Positions 16,018-24,813 of a stretch of DNA of 64,000 nt are shown here, piece after piece. Where the stretch lies: NCBI RefSeq assembly GCF_002155965.1, contig NZ_MUMH01000124.1, forward strand, positions 1-64,000. The letters are read 5' to 3'. Positions within the stretch are counted from its first letter, which is position 1; each line of letters starts with the position of its first letter. Source of the DNA: Allokutzneria sp. NRRL B-24872. GTDB lineage: Bacteria; Actinomycetota; Actinomycetes; Mycobacteriales; Pseudonocardiaceae. A program made the translations under genes and the position numbers. The notes under the pieces were generated by a model. The model ran no database searches, was not told the origin of the DNA, and was given only the letters and a program-made list of their open reading frames with translations.

Positions 16018-16493
16018 CGCCCCAGGTCCTCCAACCGCGTCCCCAGCCGCCCCAGCAGGGCGCGCAGGGTGATCAGCTCCTCCTCGGCGAGGCACGAGCG
16101 CACCTCGGCGTCGGCCTCCGCGACCTCGGCGCGCAGCGTGGTGAGCAGCGCGCGGCCCTTGCGGGTCAACGACAACCGCACGCACCGCCGGTTGTTCTCC
16201 GGCACGATCCGCTCGACCAGCCCGGTCGCGACCAGCTTGTTGATCTGCCTGGTCAGCGTGGGCGCCTCGATCTCCAACCTGGCGGCCAGCTCGGAGTTGC
16301 CGCGCGCGCCCGTGCCGAGTTCCTGGAGCGCGAGGAAGCCCGCGAAGGTCAGCCCGCGCGCGGCGAGCAGGCGGTCGAGGTGGCAGCGGATGGCCCTCGC
16401 GACGACTGTCAGCTCTCTGCCGACACAGGACCACGCGCCGTTCTCCGGGTCGAGCAGGACAGCAGGCTCGCGGCTGGCGGAAGAGGCGGGCAC
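15972..16493 (-). CDS. MarR-family transcriptional regulator
   Basis: 173 residues. A winged helix-turn-helix typical of MarR: GNSELAARLEIEAPTLTRQI (recognition helix), NKLVATGLVERIVPENNRRC, then RLSLTRKGRALL (wing). It would bind DNA as a dimer, often controlling a nearby gene in response to a phenolic or oxidant ligand. It lies just upstream of the adnB stop on the same strand. No operator was identified. Confidence 0.88.
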   Translation of the reverse strand: MPASSASREPAVLLDPENGAWSCVGRELTVVARAIRCHLDRLLAARGLTFAGFLALQELGTGARGNSELAARLEIEAPTLTRQINKLVATGLVERIVPENNRRCVRLSLTRKGRALLTTLRAEVAEADAEVRSCLAEEELITLRALLGRLGTRLEDLGRQRGDGWCASSSVRS

Positions 16494-16502
16494 GGCGCCA
16501 GA

Positions 16503-19500
16503 TTAGCCGGGTCGCGGCACCGAGCGGAGCAGCCCGCGCAGCCCCTCCGCGTCCAGCAGGTCGGTGGGGCGCAGCGTGTGGTCGTGGCGGACGTAGTGGA
16601 ACGCGGCGCGGACGCGCTCCAGCGGCACCTCGCGCAGGCTCGCCCACGCCAGCCGGTACGCGGCCAGCTGCACGGTCACGGCGGGCAGGTGCTCGGAGTC
16701 GGGCACCGCGCCGGTCTTCCAGTCCACCACCGTCCAGCCGCCGTCCTTGTCGGCGAAGACCGCGTCCATCCGGCCGCGCACCGCGATGCCGTCGACCTCG
16801 GTCTCGAACGGCACCTCGACCTCCTCGGGCGTGCGGTCGGCCCACTCGCTGGCCAGGAACGAGCGCTGCAAGTCCTCCAGGTCCGCGTCGGGCACCGCGG
16901 TCTCGTCGGCCGCGCCGGGCAGCTCGTCGAGGTCCAGCAGCCGCGTCGCGCCGAAGCGCCGCTCCAGCCACGCGTGGAAGGCGGTGCCTCGGCGCGCGGT
17001 CGGGTTCGGCGGGAACGGCAGCGGACGGCGGAGCCGCCTGGCGAGCGCAGCCGGGTCTGCGGCCAGCTCGACCAGCTGGCTCACCGAGAGCTGTGACGGC
17101 AGGACGACCTGTTCGCGCCTGGTCGCCGCTGACGCGCGCTCTTCCAGCAGGACGTCCACGTCGCGCGCCCAGCCCTCGGGGTCGTCCTCCTCGTCCACCT
17201 CGGGCGGCGGCTCCTGGAGGGCGGCGCGCACCATGTCCGCGCCTCGCTGCACCGCGGCGCGTCTGCGAGACAGGGGATCGTGCGGCCACTTCGCGCTCTT
17301 CGTGGCCTGGGCCAACGGGTTTCCCTCGTCGAGCACGGGCTCCGGCGCCCAGTGCTGCACCGATCCGATCTCCGGCGATTCGACCATCGCGGCGTGGATC
17401 TCGGTGAGGAAGTCCGACGGCCCGCGCGGCTTCTCCCCCGTCTCGCCCCACCAGTGCCCGGACACCAGCAGCGCGTGCTCGGCGCGGGTCAGCGCGACGT
17501 AGAGCAGCCGTCGCTCCTCGATCAGCCTGCGCTCCTCGAAGTCCTCTTCGTGGATCTTGAGCGCGGTCTCGATCTCCTTGCGGTTGGCGCAGCTCTCCAG
17601 CGACAGCGTCGGCAGGTCCTGCGAGTCGCCGCGCAGCTCGGCGGGCAGCTGCTGCGGAGTGCGCAGCCAGCTGGACGACTTCTTCTTGCCTGGGAACACA
17701 TCCCGGCCGAGGTGCGGCACCGCGACGATCTCCCACTCCAGCCCCTTGGCGGAGTGCACGGTCAGGATCTGCACGCGGTCCTCGGCGACCTCGACCTCAC
17801 CCGGCTCCAACCCGTCCTCGGCCCGCTCCGCCGCGCTGAGGAAGTCCAGCAGCGACGGCAGCGTGGCGGACGGGCTCGCCGAGGCGAAGTCCGCGACGAC
17901 GTCGGCGAAGGCGTCGAGCTGGGCGCGGCCGATCTTGTTGGGCCGGGCCAGGGTTTCGATGTCCAGCAACAGGTTCCGCTCGACGTCGGCCACCAGCTCC
18001 GGCAGCGGTTGGTCCATCCTGCGGCGGAGCGCGGCCAGCTCGCGGCCGAGCTTGCGAACTCGTTTGAAGCCCTCCTCGGAGTACGCCTCGGCGTCTCCGG
18101 GGTCGTCCACCGCGTCGACCAGACCGGCCAGTTCGGCGTGCTCGCCGGGCAGCGCGTCGGCGATGGCGTCGGTCCCGGTCGGCTTCGCGTCGGCCCCACC
18201 GGCGAGGAACTTCGCGCGATCCCACAGCGCCGCGATGTCAGAAACGCCCATGCGCCAACGAGATCCGGTCAGCAGCCGCATCGCCGCCGTGCCCGCGAGC
18301 GGGTCGACCAGCACGCGCAGGGCGCTCACCAGGTCGCGCACCTCGGGCTCGTCGAGCAGTCCGCCGAGGCCGACGACCTCGACCGGGAGCCCCCGATCCC
18401 GCAGTGCCGTCGCGATCTCGGCCATGTCCGATCTCCGCCGCACGAGCACCGCCGCGGTCGGCGACTCCCCCGTGGCGTCCACTCTGGACTCCCAGTAAGC
18501 GGAGATCGTGTCCGCCATCCAGTCCAGTTCCTGCTGCACATCTGGCAGCAGCGCCACGCGCACGTCGCCCGGTCCGGCGTTGTCCTTGGCGCGCAGGGGT
18601 TCCACGTCGAGCCCGGCCGTGCGCAGCGGCTCGGACACCGCGTTGGCCAGCGCCAGGACCTGCGGTGGGTTGCGGAAGCTCGTGAGCAGGCCGTAGCGCC
18701 GCGCGGGCTCAAGTCGATCTTCGCCGTAGCGCGGGAAGTCGGTCGCGAAACGCGGCAGGTTCGCCGCGCTCGCGCCGCGCCAGCCGTAGATCGCCTGAGC
18801 CGGATCACCCACTGCCGTAACGGGAACCGGCGTGCGGTGGCCACCGCCGAACAGCGCGCGGAGCAACACGCGCTGCGCGTGCCCGGTGTCCTGGTACTCG
18901 TCCAGCAGCACCGCGCCGTAGCGCTCGCGCTCGCCGGTCACGACCTCCGGATGCTCTTCCGCGAGGCGCGCGGCCATCGCCATCTGGTCCGCGAAGTCCA
19001 TCGTCGCCTCGCGCCGCTTCCTCGCCGCGTACTCCTCGACGAGGGGCAGCAGTGCGATCCGCAGCCTTTGTGCGGCAAGGACTTTCTGCATGTCCTGGCT
19101 CAGCTCGTTGCGCTGGCGAGGCCCCTTCGGCGCGCTCTCGACGGCCCGGCAGAACGCCTCCGCGTGCGTGCGCAGGCGTTCCGGGCTGACGAGGTGTTCG
19201 CCGAGTTCACCCGCGAGCGCGAGCAGGTATCCGGTCACCGTGGACGGCACCTTGTCGGTGTTGATGTCCTCGGTCCACGATGAGACAACGCGATGCGCGA
19301 GCTGCCAGGAAGCCGTCTCGCGCAGCAGTCGCGCGCCGGGCTCGACCGGCAGGCGCAGCCCGTGCTCGCCGACGAGCCGCCCCGCATAGGCGTGGTAGGT
19401 GAGCACCGTGGGTTCGCCGGTCAGCACCGCGTTTCTGCGTTCACCACTGGGGTCCAGGTCTTCGAGCAGCCCAGAACCCGCCAGCCGCCGCAACCTCAGC

Positions 19501-19745
19501 CGCACGCGATCGGCGAGCTGACGAGCTGCCTTGCGGGTGAACGTCAAGCCCAGCACGCGATCCGGCGTCACGAGGCCGTTGGCGACGAGCCAGACGACTC
19601 GCGCCGCCATCGTCTCGGTCTTGCCCGCGCCCGCGCCCGCGATCACCAAGGCGGGCTCGGTGGTAGCGGCGATCACCTCGGCCTGTTCGGGTGTCGGGGG
19701 GTGCAGGCCGAGGGCTTCCGCGATGCGGGCCGGGCTGGCGGTCAC
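16503..19745 (-). CDS. adnB: AdnB, lead subunit of the AdnAB helicase-nuclease
   Basis: 1080 residues. Walker A AGAGAGKTETM near residue 30, motif II DEYQDTGHAQ near 270, motif VI YVALTRAEHALLVS in the second RecA lobe, and a C-terminal RecB-type nuclease with GRMDAVFADKD...VVDWKTG (the D/DxK catalytic core). AdnAB resects double-strand breaks in mycobacteria; AdnB is the lead motor. Start: GTG 19745, in a GTGA overlap with the adnA stop, so the subunits are coupled. M. tuberculosis Rv3201c is the counterpart. Confidence 0.93.
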   Translation of the reverse strand: MTASPARIAEALGLHPPTPEQAEVIAATTEPALVIAGAGAGKTETMAARVVWLVANGLVTPDRVLGLTFTRKAARQLADRVRLRLRRLAGSGLLEDLDPSGERRNAVLTGEPTVLTYHAYAGRLVGEHGLRLPVEPGARLLRETASWQLAHRVVSSWTEDINTDKVPSTVTGYLLALAGELGEHLVSPERLRTHAEAFCRAVESAPKGPRQRNELSQDMQKVLAAQRLRIALLPLVEEYAARKRREATMDFADQMAMAARLAEEHPEVVTGERERYGAVLLDEYQDTGHAQRVLLRALFGGGHRTPVPVTAVGDPAQAIYGWRGASAANLPRFATDFPRYGEDRLEPARRYGLLTSFRNPPQVLALANAVSEPLRTAGLDVEPLRAKDNAGPGDVRVALLPDVQQELDWMADTISAYWESRVDATGESPTAAVLVRRRSDMAEIATALRDRGLPVEVVGLGGLLDEPEVRDLVSALRVLVDPLAGTAAMRLLTGSRWRMGVSDIAALWDRAKFLAGGADAKPTGTDAIADALPGEHAELAGLVDAVDDPGDAEAYSEEGFKRVRKLGRELAALRRRMDQPLPELVADVERNLLLDIETLARPNKIGRAQLDAFADVVADFASASPSATLPSLLDFLSAAERAEDGLEPGEVEVAEDRVQILTVHSAKGLEWEIVAVPHLGRDVFPGKKKSSSWLRTPQQLPAELRGDSQDLPTLSLESCANRKEIETALKIHEEDFEERRLIEERRLLYVALTRAEHALLVSGHWWGETGEKPRGPSDFLTEIHAAMVESPEIGSVQHWAPEPVLDEGNPLAQATKSAKWPHDPLSRRRAAVQRGADMVRAALQEPPPEVDEEDDPEGWARDVDVLLEERASAATRREQVVLPSQLSVSQLVELAADPAALARRLRRPLPFPPNPTARRGTAFHAWLERRFGATRLLDLDELPGAADETAVPDADLEDLQRSFLASEWADRTPEEVEVPFETEVDGIAVRGRMDAVFADKDGGWTVVDWKTGAVPDSEHLPAVTVQLAAYRLAWASLREVPLERVRAAFHYVRHDHTLRPTDLLDAEGLRGLLRSVPRPG

Positions 19746-22700
19746 TCCGTGACCTGTCGACCCGAAGGCTGAATCGGGCAGCAAGTCCTTGCGGGACAAC
19801 GAGAGCAGTCCGCGTTTTCGGTCACCGTGTACTCCGGCCCGACGCAGGACGCCGCGGCCGCGTGCACCACATCGGTCCACGCCTTGACGGCCTGCTCGTC
19901 CAGCGGCGGCTGCACGCGCTCAGCGGCTCCGGTCTTCTTGTCGTCCTTGGACACGAACAGCAGGCGCGCGCCGCCGGGCTCCGTGCCCAGCCCGAGCTTG
20001 GTGAACGCGCCGAGCGCCACCGCGAGCTGGTAGACCGCGAGCTGCGGGTGCTCTTCCGCGTCGGCCTTGCTGACCGGATTGCGGCCGGTCTTGACGTCCA
20101 CCACGACCGCGCGGCCGTCCTTGTCCACGTCGAGCCGGTCGACGCGACCGCGCACCTTCAGCCACGGACCGCCCGCTTTCGGTTGCATCGTCACCGAAAG
20201 CTCGTTCTCCACCGCGACCTGGGTGAGCTCCGCACGGCTGCTCGACAACCACGTCATGAAGGCGGTCAGCATGCCTTCGACACGCGTCCGCTCCTTGCGC
20301 GAGAACCACGGCGCTCCGGCGTCCACCGTCGCCCACGCCTGGTCGAGCGTCTTGCGCAGCGTGTCGTTGTCGGCCCCTTCAGCAGCGGCCTGCACCAACG
20401 CGTGCACCAGCGAGCCGGTGATCGAGGCCAGCTCGGCGGAGTCCTGCCCGCCGTGGCGCTCCACCATCCAGCGCATCGGGCAGCGCGTCAGAACGTCCAC
20501 TGTGGACGGAGAAACCGAGACGGTGTCACTCTCTGTCCACAGTGGAGCGTCCGTGGAGGTTTCCGGGAGCCCGTACCAGTTGTCCGGGTGCGCTCCGGGA
20601 ACTCCGGCCTGCGCGAGCTTCGCCAGCTGCGCGGCGGCGCGGGCCTTCTTGTCCGGCTCAGCGTCCTTGTCGCACACCACCGAGCGCAGTTCACCGACGA
20701 GCTCGGCGAGCACGAGCCCGCGTTCCGGCTTCGCGATCGGGCGCGGCGCTTCCTCGGTGCCGAACTGGTCGAAGCCGTCCAATTCGTCGAGGAACCGCGA
20801 AGGCTGCTCGTCCTCGCCGCGAACGGCGCTGACCAAGAGCTTCTTCTTCGCCCGGCTGGCCGCGACGAGCAGCAGCCTGCGCTCCTCGGCCAGGATCGGC
20901 GCGGTGGCGGAGAGCTTGTCCGACGGCTCCAGCCCGGCGAGCTGGTCGATGAGCTTTTCCACGCCCAGCAACGATCCGCGCAGCCTCAGGTCCGGCCAAG
21001 CGCCTTCCTGCACGCCGGGCACCGCGACGACCGTCCACTCGCGACCGACTGCGGCGTGCGCGGTGAGCACCGCGACCGACTCGCCCTTCGGCGCTGCGGC
21101 GGCCAGCGTGTCACCCGCGATCTGTTGCGCGGTCAGGTAATCCGCGAATCCGGCGACGTCCTGGCCGGGCAGCCGATCGGTGTAGCGAGCCGCCGCGTCG
21201 AACAGCGCGACGATCGCGTCCAGGTCTCGATCCGCTTGCGCACCGGTCGGTCCCGGACGCGCGGCCTGCCTGGTCCAGCGGATCTCAAGGCCGCTCGCCT
21301 GCCACACCTGCCACAGCACGTGCTCGACGCTGGCGTGCTTCGCGATCGCCTCCCTGGCGATCTGGATCAGCCCCGAGACCTTGCGCGCGGGCGCCGCCGC
21401 CAGATCTTCGAGCCCCGCGAGCTGATCCGGCTCCTGAAGGACGTCGACCAGCAGGTCACCGCTCGGCCGATCACTGCCCGCGGCGAGTTCAAGCCGCCGG
21501 AGTCCACGCCGCAACCGCCGCAGCGCCAACGGGTCCGCGCCGCCGAGCGGGCTCGACAGCAACGCCGCCGCCACCTCGGGGTTCAGTTCCTCCGGCCGCG
21601 CCGCGCAGCGCAACAACGTCAGCAGCGGCCACACCGCGCTCTGTTGCGGCAACGGCAACTCGTCCAGGTCGACGTTCACCGGAACGCCCGCCGCGAGCAA
21701 CGCCCTCCGCAGCACCGGGAGCACCAGGCTCGTCGACCGCGCCACCACCGCCATCTCCGACCACGGCACCTCGTCGATGAGGTGCGCGCGGCGCAGCTGA
21801 TCGGCCACCCAGGACGCCTCCTGCGCGCCCGATGCGAACAACTTCACCGCGACCTCGCCGGGCTCTTGGTCCTCCGGTCCGGTCAAAGTCCTTGCCGCGC
21901 CTGGCAAACGAGCCATCAGCCGACGAACGGCCTCGCGCACGGCGGGGCTCATCCGGTGATCCGTCGAGAGCGTGACCGTGCGCCCAGGAGCATCGCGCAA
22001 CAGTTGCGGATCGGCTCCACGGAAGGAGAACACCGCCTGGTCCGGGTCTCCGGCGAGCACGAACTCCCCCGCCGAGTCGCCGATCACGCGGATCAGCTCG
22101 AACTGTTGCGGGTCAAGGTGTTGCGCGTCGTCCACGAGCAATAGCCGCACCCTGGCGCGCTCGCGCTCCAGCAGCTCCGGCTCCAAGTGCAGGACTCCCA
22201 GCGCCGAGCCCACCAGCTCCGCCGCGTCGAGCGCGGGCGCCGTCGCCTGCGGCGCCTCCGAGCCGACCGAGCCGCGCAGCAGCTGCACCTGCTCGTACTG
22301 CGCGCCGAACGTGCCCGCCGCGACCCATTCCGGCCGACCGTGTTCCCTGCCCAGCTCGACCAGGTCCTCCGGTCCTAACCCGCGCTCCGCCGCGCGCAGC
22401 AACAGGTCTCGCAGCTCAGCCGCGAAGCCGGGCACCGCGATCGCGGGCCGCAACCGGTCCGGCCAGTAGTCCGCGTCGTCCTCGATGTCACCCGCGAGCA
22501 GTTCGCGCACCACGACGTCCTGCTCCGGCCCCGACAGCAGGCGCGGCGGCGGCAGCTCGAAGGTCGTCGAGTGCAGACGCAACACCGCGAAGGCGTAGGA
22601 ATGAACCGTGCGCACGAGCGGCTCACGAATCGTGCGCAAGGGACTGTCAACGCGCGCTTCGCTGATCAGCGAGGTGATGTGCGCCCGCATCGCCGTCGCC

Positions 22701-22945
22701 GCTTTCCGGTTCGTGCACAGGACCAGCACGTTCTCCGGATCGAGGCCCCGGTTGAGGATGCGGTCGGCGGCCACCTCGGCCAGCAGCGTGGTCTTGCCCG
22801 TGCCTGGTCCGCCGAGCACCCGCACCGCTGCGCCAGGGTTGTCGAGCACGCGCCGACCCGCGACGTCCCACTCGGGACGCCGCCTGATCCGGTCCGACCC
22901 GCGTACCAGGGTCGGCGCGTGAACTGCGGGCACGCTCCGATGCAA
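19742..22945 (-). CDS. adnA: AdnA, subunit of the AdnAB helicase-nuclease
   Basis: About 1067 residues. Walker A GGPGTGKTTLL near residue 45; motif II reads VDDAQHLD instead of DExQ, consistent with the weaker second motor of AdnAB; motif VI reads VAASRAKKKLLVS. The C-terminal nuclease has GRVDRLDVDKD...VVDVKTG, with cysteines at TRCPMRW and in CSRCPARTCC that fit an AddB-like Fe-S nuclease. The start is uncertain: TTG 22945 is the first in frame, and a GTG at 22933 is a good alternative. First gene of the adnA-adnB operon. Confidence 0.93.
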   Translation of the reverse strand: MHRSVPAVHAPTLVRGSDRIRRRPEWDVAGRRVLDNPGAAVRVLGGPGTGKTTLLAEVAADRILNRGLDPENVLVLCTNRKAATAMRAHITSLISEARVDSPLRTIREPLVRTVHSYAFAVLRLHSTTFELPPPRLLSGPEQDVVVRELLAGDIEDDADYWPDRLRPAIAVPGFAAELRDLLLRAAERGLGPEDLVELGREHGRPEWVAAGTFGAQYEQVQLLRGSVGSEAPQATAPALDAAELVGSALGVLHLEPELLERERARVRLLLVDDAQHLDPQQFELIRVIGDSAGEFVLAGDPDQAVFSFRGADPQLLRDAPGRTVTLSTDHRMSPAVREAVRRLMARLPGAARTLTGPEDQEPGEVAVKLFASGAQEASWVADQLRRAHLIDEVPWSEMAVVARSTSLVLPVLRRALLAAGVPVNVDLDELPLPQQSAVWPLLTLLRCAARPEELNPEVAAALLSSPLGGADPLALRRLRRGLRRLELAAGSDRPSGDLLVDVLQEPDQLAGLEDLAAAPARKVSGLIQIAREAIAKHASVEHVLWQVWQASGLEIRWTRQAARPGPTGAQADRDLDAIVALFDAAARYTDRLPGQDVAGFADYLTAQQIAGDTLAAAAPKGESVAVLTAHAAVGREWTVVAVPGVQEGAWPDLRLRGSLLGVEKLIDQLAGLEPSDKLSATAPILAEERRLLLVAASRAKKKLLVSAVRGEDEQPSRFLDELDGFDQFGTEEAPRPIAKPERGLVLAELVGELRSVVCDKDAEPDKKARAAAQLAKLAQAGVPGAHPDNWYGLPETSTDAPLWTESDTVSVSPSTVDVLTRCPMRWMVERHGGQDSAELASITGSLVHALVQAAAEGADNDTLRKTLDQAWATVDAGAPWFSRKERTRVEGMLTAFMTWLSSSRAELTQVAVENELSVTMQPKAGGPWLKVRGRVDRLDVDKDGRAVVVDVKTGRNPVSKADAEEHPQLAVYQLAVALGAFTKLGLGTEPGGARLLFVSKDDKKTGAAERVQPPLDEQAVKAWTDVVHAAAASCVGPEYTVTENADCSRCPARTCCPIQPSGRQVTE
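20495..20507. repeat. 13-bp palindrome GTCCACTGTGGAC (copy 2)
   Basis: Inside adnA, encoding Ser-Thr-Val-Asp. A 12/13 copy (GTCCACAGTGGAG) sits only 40 bases away at 20535-20547. Confidence 0.8.
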
Positions 22946-23003
22946 TCACGCTGCCCTGACGACGCCCAGCACCGGGTGCCCGTGTCGCCCTACGAAGGGA
23001 TGG

Positions 23004-23030
23004 TTGACAGCCCCAGTGGTCTAGTCCACC
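23004..23030 (+). promoter_or_regulatory. chitinase promoter region with DasR-type (dre) site
   Basis: TTGACA at 23004-23009 is a perfect -35. It is followed at 23015-23030 by AGTGGTCTAGTCCACC, a near-palindrome matching the Streptomyces DasR-responsive element (AGTGGTCTAGACCACT). A repressor bound here would block the promoter until GlcN-6-P or chitin products appear. No good -10 was found at the ideal distance. Confidence 0.65.
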
Positions 23031-23097
23031 GTGGAGAGCGCTTACCGCTCGCTCGGTTCGCCGCCTCGACGCGAGTCCCCCCTGCACTGGAGGACCC

Positions 23098-24048
23098 ATG
23101 AGGTTTCTGCGGCGAACCACGCTCTGCGCGCTCAGCGCCATCGCCGTCATCGGCACCGCTACCCCCGCTACTGCGGCTGCGGTCAACCCCGTCACCGCAT
23201 CGCCCTACCTGTACAGCTGGGGCAGGACGATCAACGCCGTCGACGTGATGCGCCAGACCGGCGTGAAGTCCTTCACCCTGGCCTTCGTGCTCTCCGACGG
23301 CGGCTGCAACCCGAAGTGGGACGGCACCCAGGAGCTGTCGTCGAAGTCCGCGCTGATCAACCAGATCCGCGGCGCCGGCGGCGAGGTCGTCCCGTCCTTC
23401 GGCGGCTGGTCCGGCAACAAGCTCGGCGACCGCTGCGGCAGCGCCAGCGCGCTGGCCGGGGCCTACCAGAAGGTGATCGACGCGTTCCGCCTCAGCGCGA
23501 TCGACATCGACATCGAGAACACCGAGTTCCACAACCCCGCTTCGCAGGACAAGGTGCTCGGCGCGCTGAAGATCGTGAAGGACCGCAACCCCGGCGTGCA
23601 GACCGTGATCACCATGGGCACGGCCAAGAACGGCCCCGACGCCGACGGCCAGCGCCTCATCCGCCGCGCCCGCGAGCTCGGCGCCAACGTCGACGTGTGG
23701 ACCCTGATGCCGTTCAACTTCGGCGGCGGCAACATGGTCACCGACACCATCAGCGCCGTCGACAACCTGCGCTCGCGGCTGAGCAGCACCTTCGGCTACT
23801 CCACGGCCGATGCCTACGGCCGCAGCGGCATCTCGTCCATGAACGGCAAGACCGATCAGAACGAGACCGTCACCGCGGCCAACTACACCGCGATGCGCGA
23901 CTACGCTCGCCGGAACCACTTGGGGCGCTTCACGTTCTGGGCCCTCAACCGCGACTTCGGCAACTGCGGAGCGGCGGGCTCCAACTGCTCCGGCATCAAC
24001 CAGGGCACCTACGAGTTCACCCGCATCACCGCCGGCTACACGGGCTGA
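23098..24048 (+). CDS. secreted GH18 chitinase
   Basis: 316 residues. Signal peptide MRFLRRTTLCALSAIAVIGT with cleavage near ATAA. Glycoside hydrolase 18 barrel: strand-3 motif SFGGWSG, catalytic motif AIDIDIEN (DxDxE, Glu is the acid), strand-6 MPFNFGGG, and a late tryptophan in FTFWALNRDF. No carbohydrate-binding module is attached. ATG is four bases after GGAGG. The dre-like site upstream suggests control by a DasR homologue. Substrate inferred: chitin or chito-oligosaccharide. Confidence 0.9.
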   Translation: MRFLRRTTLCALSAIAVIGTATPATAAAVNPVTASPYLYSWGRTINAVDVMRQTGVKSFTLAFVLSDGGCNPKWDGTQELSSKSALINQIRGAGGEVVPSFGGWSGNKLGDRCGSASALAGAYQKVIDAFRLSAIDIDIENTEFHNPASQDKVLGALKIVKDRNPGVQTVITMGTAKNGPDADGQRLIRRARELGANVDVWTLMPFNFGGGNMVTDTISAVDNLRSRLSSTFGYSTADAYGRSGISSMNGKTDQNETVTAANYTAMRDYARRNHLGRFTFWALNRDFGNCGAAGSNCSGINQGTYEFTRITAGYTG

Positions 24049-24083
24049 TCCGCGTTGTCGGTGCCCTGCGCGACAATCGGGGC

Positions 24084-24422
24084 GTGGACGAACAGATGCA
24101 CGAGCGCGTGCGGGACGTGATCCGCTCCATCCCGGTCGGCCAGGTCGCGACCTACGGTGACGTGGCGGCGGTGGCGAAGGCCCCGTCGCCGCGCGTCGTC
24201 GGCCGCATCCTCGCCGAGGACGGGCACGACCTGCCGTGGCAGCGCGTCCTGCGGGCGAACGGCACCCCCGCCCCGCACCTCGCCGACGAGCAGCTCCAAC
24301 TCCTCCGCGCCGAGGGCGTCGCGATCCTGGACGGCAAGATCGACTTCGCCGCCCACCGCTGGGAGGAGTCGCCCACCGCCGACGCGAAGGCGGAGGACGA
24401 CCCCCAACCCGGCCTCTTCTAA
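24084..24422 (+). CDS. alkyltransferase-like protein (ATL)
   Basis: 112 residues of the MGMT/Ogt C-terminal fold: helix-turn-helix VGQVATYGDVAAVAKAPSPR, arginine finger in RVVGRIL, then the active-site position DLPWQRVLRANG. The PCHR motif with the acceptor cysteine is replaced by PWQR, so the protein cannot take alkyl groups. ATL proteins instead flag O6-alkylguanine for nucleotide excision repair. GTG 24084 or ATG 24096 could start it; both give the same domain. Its position near adnAB matches Rv3204. Confidence 0.88.
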   Translation: MDEQMHERVRDVIRSIPVGQVATYGDVAAVAKAPSPRVVGRILAEDGHDLPWQRVLRANGTPAPHLADEQLQLLRAEGVAILDGKIDFAAHRWEESPTADAKAEDDPQPGLF

Positions 24423-24443
24423 CCCGGGTCCCTCCTCCTCGCG

Positions 24444-24498
24444 TTTTGGCAACTCGTTGTGATTTGAGAGCGCTCCCCATCACAACAAGTTGCCAAAA
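24444..24498. terminator. AT-rich bidirectional terminator
   Basis: A 20-base arm TTTTGGCAACTCGTTGTGAT and its inverse at 24479-24498 (one mismatch) flank a 15-base loop. Runs of T/A at both ends fit intrinsic termination in both directions between the convergent ATL and TPR genes. The arms are far more AT-rich than the surroundings. Confidence 0.75.
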
Positions 24499-24501
24499 GG
24501 T

Positions 24502-24813
24502 TCAGATGGCGGCGCCGAGGGCTGCGGCGAGCTTGAGTTCGACGGCGGCCTCGGAGTGCCGGGACAGCCGCGTCAGCGTGCGGCCGAGCAGCAGGCGCGC
24601 GTAGCCGTCGGACGGGTCCAGCCGCACCAGCTCACGCGCCACGGTCTCGGCGCGGCCGAGCGAGGCGGACTGGAAGTGCGCCAACGCCAGCTCCTCCAGC
24701 ACCGCGCGGTTGGTCGGCTCCTCAGCCGCGGCGCGAGCGAGGAAGCGCGCGGCTCCGCTCGGGTCCCCGGCCTCGCGGAACATCCGCCCGCGCTCGAACA
24801 GCTCCATGCTCAT
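24502..24813 (-). CDS. small TPR-repeat protein
   Basis: 103 residues with about three tetratricopeptide repeats: LFERGRMFREAGDPSGAARF, AVLEELALAHFQSASLGRAE, and GYARLLLGRTLTRLSRHSEA. These form paired helices for protein-protein contact. ATG 24813 sits in an ATGA overlap with the pirin gene stop, so the two are translated together. Partner unknown. Confidence 0.85.
   Translation of the reverse strand: MSMELFERGRMFREAGDPSGAARFLARAAAEEPTNRAVLEELALAHFQSASLGRAETVARELVRLDPSDGYARLLLGRTLTRLSRHSEAAVELKLAAALGAAI

Noticed and set aside
17280..19283. A 667-codon open frame opposite adnB
   Set aside because: Same cause; AdnB motifs on the other strand are decisive.
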